40,396 bases of DNA from NCBI GenBank assembly GCA_946612455.1, contig CAMOER010000022.1:1-40396 (forward strand). Reading direction: 5' to 3'. Below, piece by piece: positions 38,889-40,396 of the stretch. Origin of the DNA: UBA3305 sp002373555. Its GTDB lineage: Bacteria; Bacillota; Clostridia; Lachnospirales; Lachnospiraceae. A program made the position numbers and the translations under genes. The stretch's first letter is position 1, and the number at the start of each line of letters is the position of its first letter. The notes under the pieces were generated by a model, which did no database searches, was not told where the DNA came from, and saw only the letters and a list, made by a program, of their open reading frames with translations.

Positions 38889-40259
38889 TTATGCCGCAGG
38901 ATGCGCCTTCTCCAGCCGCTTCAGATTCCGGGTCAGCACGATCTGGAACGGGATCATGATCAGGAAGGTCAGCATGTCCGCACCGGGCTGCAGCAGGATC
39001 ACGCCGGTGATGCCGAGCAGTCGCGGCAGGATCAGCACCAGCGGCAGGAAGCAGATTCCCTGCCGGCAGCTTGCGAGGATCGTCGCCTGCAGCCGGAGGC
39101 CCAGCCCCTGGTAGATCTGGTTGACATACGTGGAAAATGCCATGAAAGGCATCGCCATGCTGACGAAACGGATCGCACGGATGCCGACAGCGATGACCTC
39201 CGGGTCGTCATTCCGGAACCAGGTGATCACGGCCTCGGCATAGAAATACAGAAGGACTGCAGCAAGCACATTGATCACCGTCCCGATCGTTACGGAAAAC
39301 GAAAAGGCTTCCCGCACTCTCCTGTACCGGCCGCCGCCGTAATTATAGCCCGCCACCGGCATGAAGCCCTGCCCGATGCCGATGATGATATTCCGGACCA
39401 TCAGATAGATCTTGTTCGCAATAGTCACTGCGGCGACTACCGCATCGCCGTAAGGCGCCGCCGAGATCGCCATCAGGGCGGAAGCCAGGCTGGCAAGTCC
39501 CTGCCGGAAGAACGTGGGCGCGCCGGTCGTCACGATCAACGTGTAATCACTGAGATTCCGGCTGGCATATTTCAGCGAGAGCTGTACGATGCTCTTGCCG
39601 CGCAGATAGACTGACAGCAGGATCGAAAAGCTCACGAACTGGCTGATGACCGTCGCCAGGGCCGCGCCGGAGATCCCCCTCCCGAAATGGAAAATGAACA
39701 GCGGATCCAGCACCATGTTCAGGATCCCGCCCGTGCACAGTCCCCACATGGCGTAGGATGCTTCGCCTTCCGAACGGAGGATGCCGTTCATCGTAAAGGC
39801 CATGCACATGACCGGTGCGCCGATCAGGATGTACCTGGCATAGGCCGCGGAATACGGCAGGATCGTCTGCGTCGAGCCGAGCCGCAGCATCAGCGGTTCG
39901 GTAAAGGCCAGTCCCAGGATCATGATGAGAATGCCGCCGAGGCAGGACGCAGTGACCGCGGAGCTGGCGTAGCGTGTTGCTTCCGCATTCCGCCGTGCGC
40001 CGAGGCACCGGCTGATAAGACTGCTCGCGCCCATTCCCAGGCCGAATCCGAGCGCCTGGATGATCGACATCAGAGAAAAAACAACGCCGACAGCAGCTGC
40101 CGCACTGGTTCCGATCTGTGCGACAAAATACGTGTCTGCCGTATTATAAACGGTCGTGATCAGCTGGCTGATCGTCGTCGGTATCGCAAGAGAAACAACA
40201 AGTTTCGGGATCGGCTCATGCAGCATATGATCTCTTTGATTTTCAGCATTTATCGCCAT
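38889..40259 (-). CDS. MATE-family efflux transporter
   Basis: This 456-residue protein has 12 predicted membrane helices in two homologous halves. MATE-type motifs are KLVVSLAIPTTISQLITTVYNTADTYFVAQ (in short pieces), GMGASSLISRCLGARR in half one and GQGFMPVAGYNYGGGRYRRV in half two. MATE proteins expel cationic drugs or metabolites using Na+ or H+. The start has GAAAGGAAATGCAGG upstream. It is the first gene of the probable MATE-MFS-FAD-ferredoxin operon, with its promoter just upstream. Confidence 0.94.
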   Translation of the reverse strand: MAINAENQRDHMLHEPIPKLVVSLAIPTTISQLITTVYNTADTYFVAQIGTSAAAAVGVVFSLMSIIQALGFGLGMGASSLISRCLGARRNAEATRYASSAVTASCLGGILIMILGLAFTEPLMLRLGSTQTILPYSAAYARYILIGAPVMCMAFTMNGILRSEGEASYAMWGLCTGGILNMVLDPLFIFHFGRGISGAALATVISQFVSFSILLSVYLRGKSIVQLSLKYASRNLSDYTLIVTTGAPTFFRQGLASLASALMAISAAPYGDAVVAAVTIANKIYLMVRNIIIGIGQGFMPVAGYNYGGGRYRRVREAFSFSVTIGTVINVLAAVLLYFYAEAVITWFRNDDPEVIAVGIRAIRFVSMAMPFMAFSTYVNQIYQGLGLRLQATILASCRQGICFLPLVLILPRLLGITGVILLQPGADMLTFLIMIPFQIVLTRNLKRLEKAHPAA

Positions 40260-40297
40260 CCTGCATTTCCTTTCTTTCCGGAAAAAATACTCACATG

Positions 40298-40326
40298 ATG
40301 ATAACAGAGATACCGGATTATTTCAA
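40298..40326 (-). promoter_or_regulatory. Promoter for the MATE-MFS-FAD-ferredoxin operon
   Basis: On the minus strand there is TTGAAA (40326-40321), 17 bp, and TATCAT (40303-40298). It lies about 40 nt upstream of the MATE start codon. Positions 40327-40396 show nothing else that I can identify. Confidence 0.7.
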
Positions 40327-40396
40327 CAGCCGCAGACGGATGGACGGAGTAAAGATATCGTCAGTTGGAAATGGTGAGAGGTGCTCTTGGATATTT

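Noticed and set aside
1..40396. CRISPR array, tRNA, rRNA, prophage or insertion-sequence transposase
   Set aside because: No regularly spaced direct repeats, no cloverleaf or rRNA-like segments, and no transposase, integrase or phage structural gene were seen on either strand.

Overview
The window looks like a chromosomal segment from a Clostridia-class Firmicute, most likely Lachnospiraceae or a near relative. I base this on a T-box leader with a consensus sigma-A promoter in front of a type-2 ileS, a cdaA-cdaR (c-di-AMP) pair, a HAAS-domain membrane protein, a DUF5711-like protein, a PurO-type IMP cyclohydrolase, AGGAGG-like ribosome binding sites and moderately high GC with GC-rich third codon positions. 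No rRNA, tRNA, CRISPR array, phage gene or transposase gene was seen. Almost all of the window is coding, and most genes are on the minus strand.

Layout. (1) 1-3593: a UvrA-like ABC ATPase and a LysR regulator, both minus. (2) 3594-5944: a LysR operator region and a divergent two-gene plus-strand operon (DUF6282-like metal-dependent hydrolase, MatC/SLC13-type permease). (3) 6000-8852: a nitroreductase (minus) and a solitary KAP-type P-loop NTPase (plus), bounded on both sides by copies of a palindromic repeat. (4) 8929-10892: GNAT acetyltransferase and hybrid histidine kinase. (5) 11066-19598: a tightly packed minus-strand block: RND exporter with a giant coiled-coil insertion, ArsR regulator, TatD nuclease, rsmA, DUF5711-like protein and, behind an intercistronic terminator, a sensor kinase. 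(6) 19668-21009: HAD phosphatase and IMP cyclohydrolase. (7) 21176-28098: two unknown membrane proteins, cdaA, cdaR, HAAS protein, THUMP rRNA methyltransferase, rdgB and a cysteine-synthase paralogue. (8) 28192-34200: T-box leader, ileS and glycogen phosphorylase. (9) 34320-35342: an M42 peptidase on the plus strand. (10) 35366-40303: MATE, MFS, FAD-dependent oxidoreductase and 2[4Fe-4S] ferredoxin, probably one operon.

The most unusual signal is a dispersed 29-nt element with TAACCC/GGGTTA ends and a GGGGACAGGCACCG core. It occurs at five loci, always at gene 3' ends, and at three of them the gene's stop codon is the TAA end of the element. Between the M42 peptidase and the ferredoxin a single unit supplies the stop codons of both convergent genes. 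A second repeat type appears to have inserted into the end of tatD, leaving 12-nt direct repeats and replacing its C-terminus. The RND exporter with about 330 extra residues at the docking-domain position, and a diverged antiterminator in the ileS T-box, also deserve attention.
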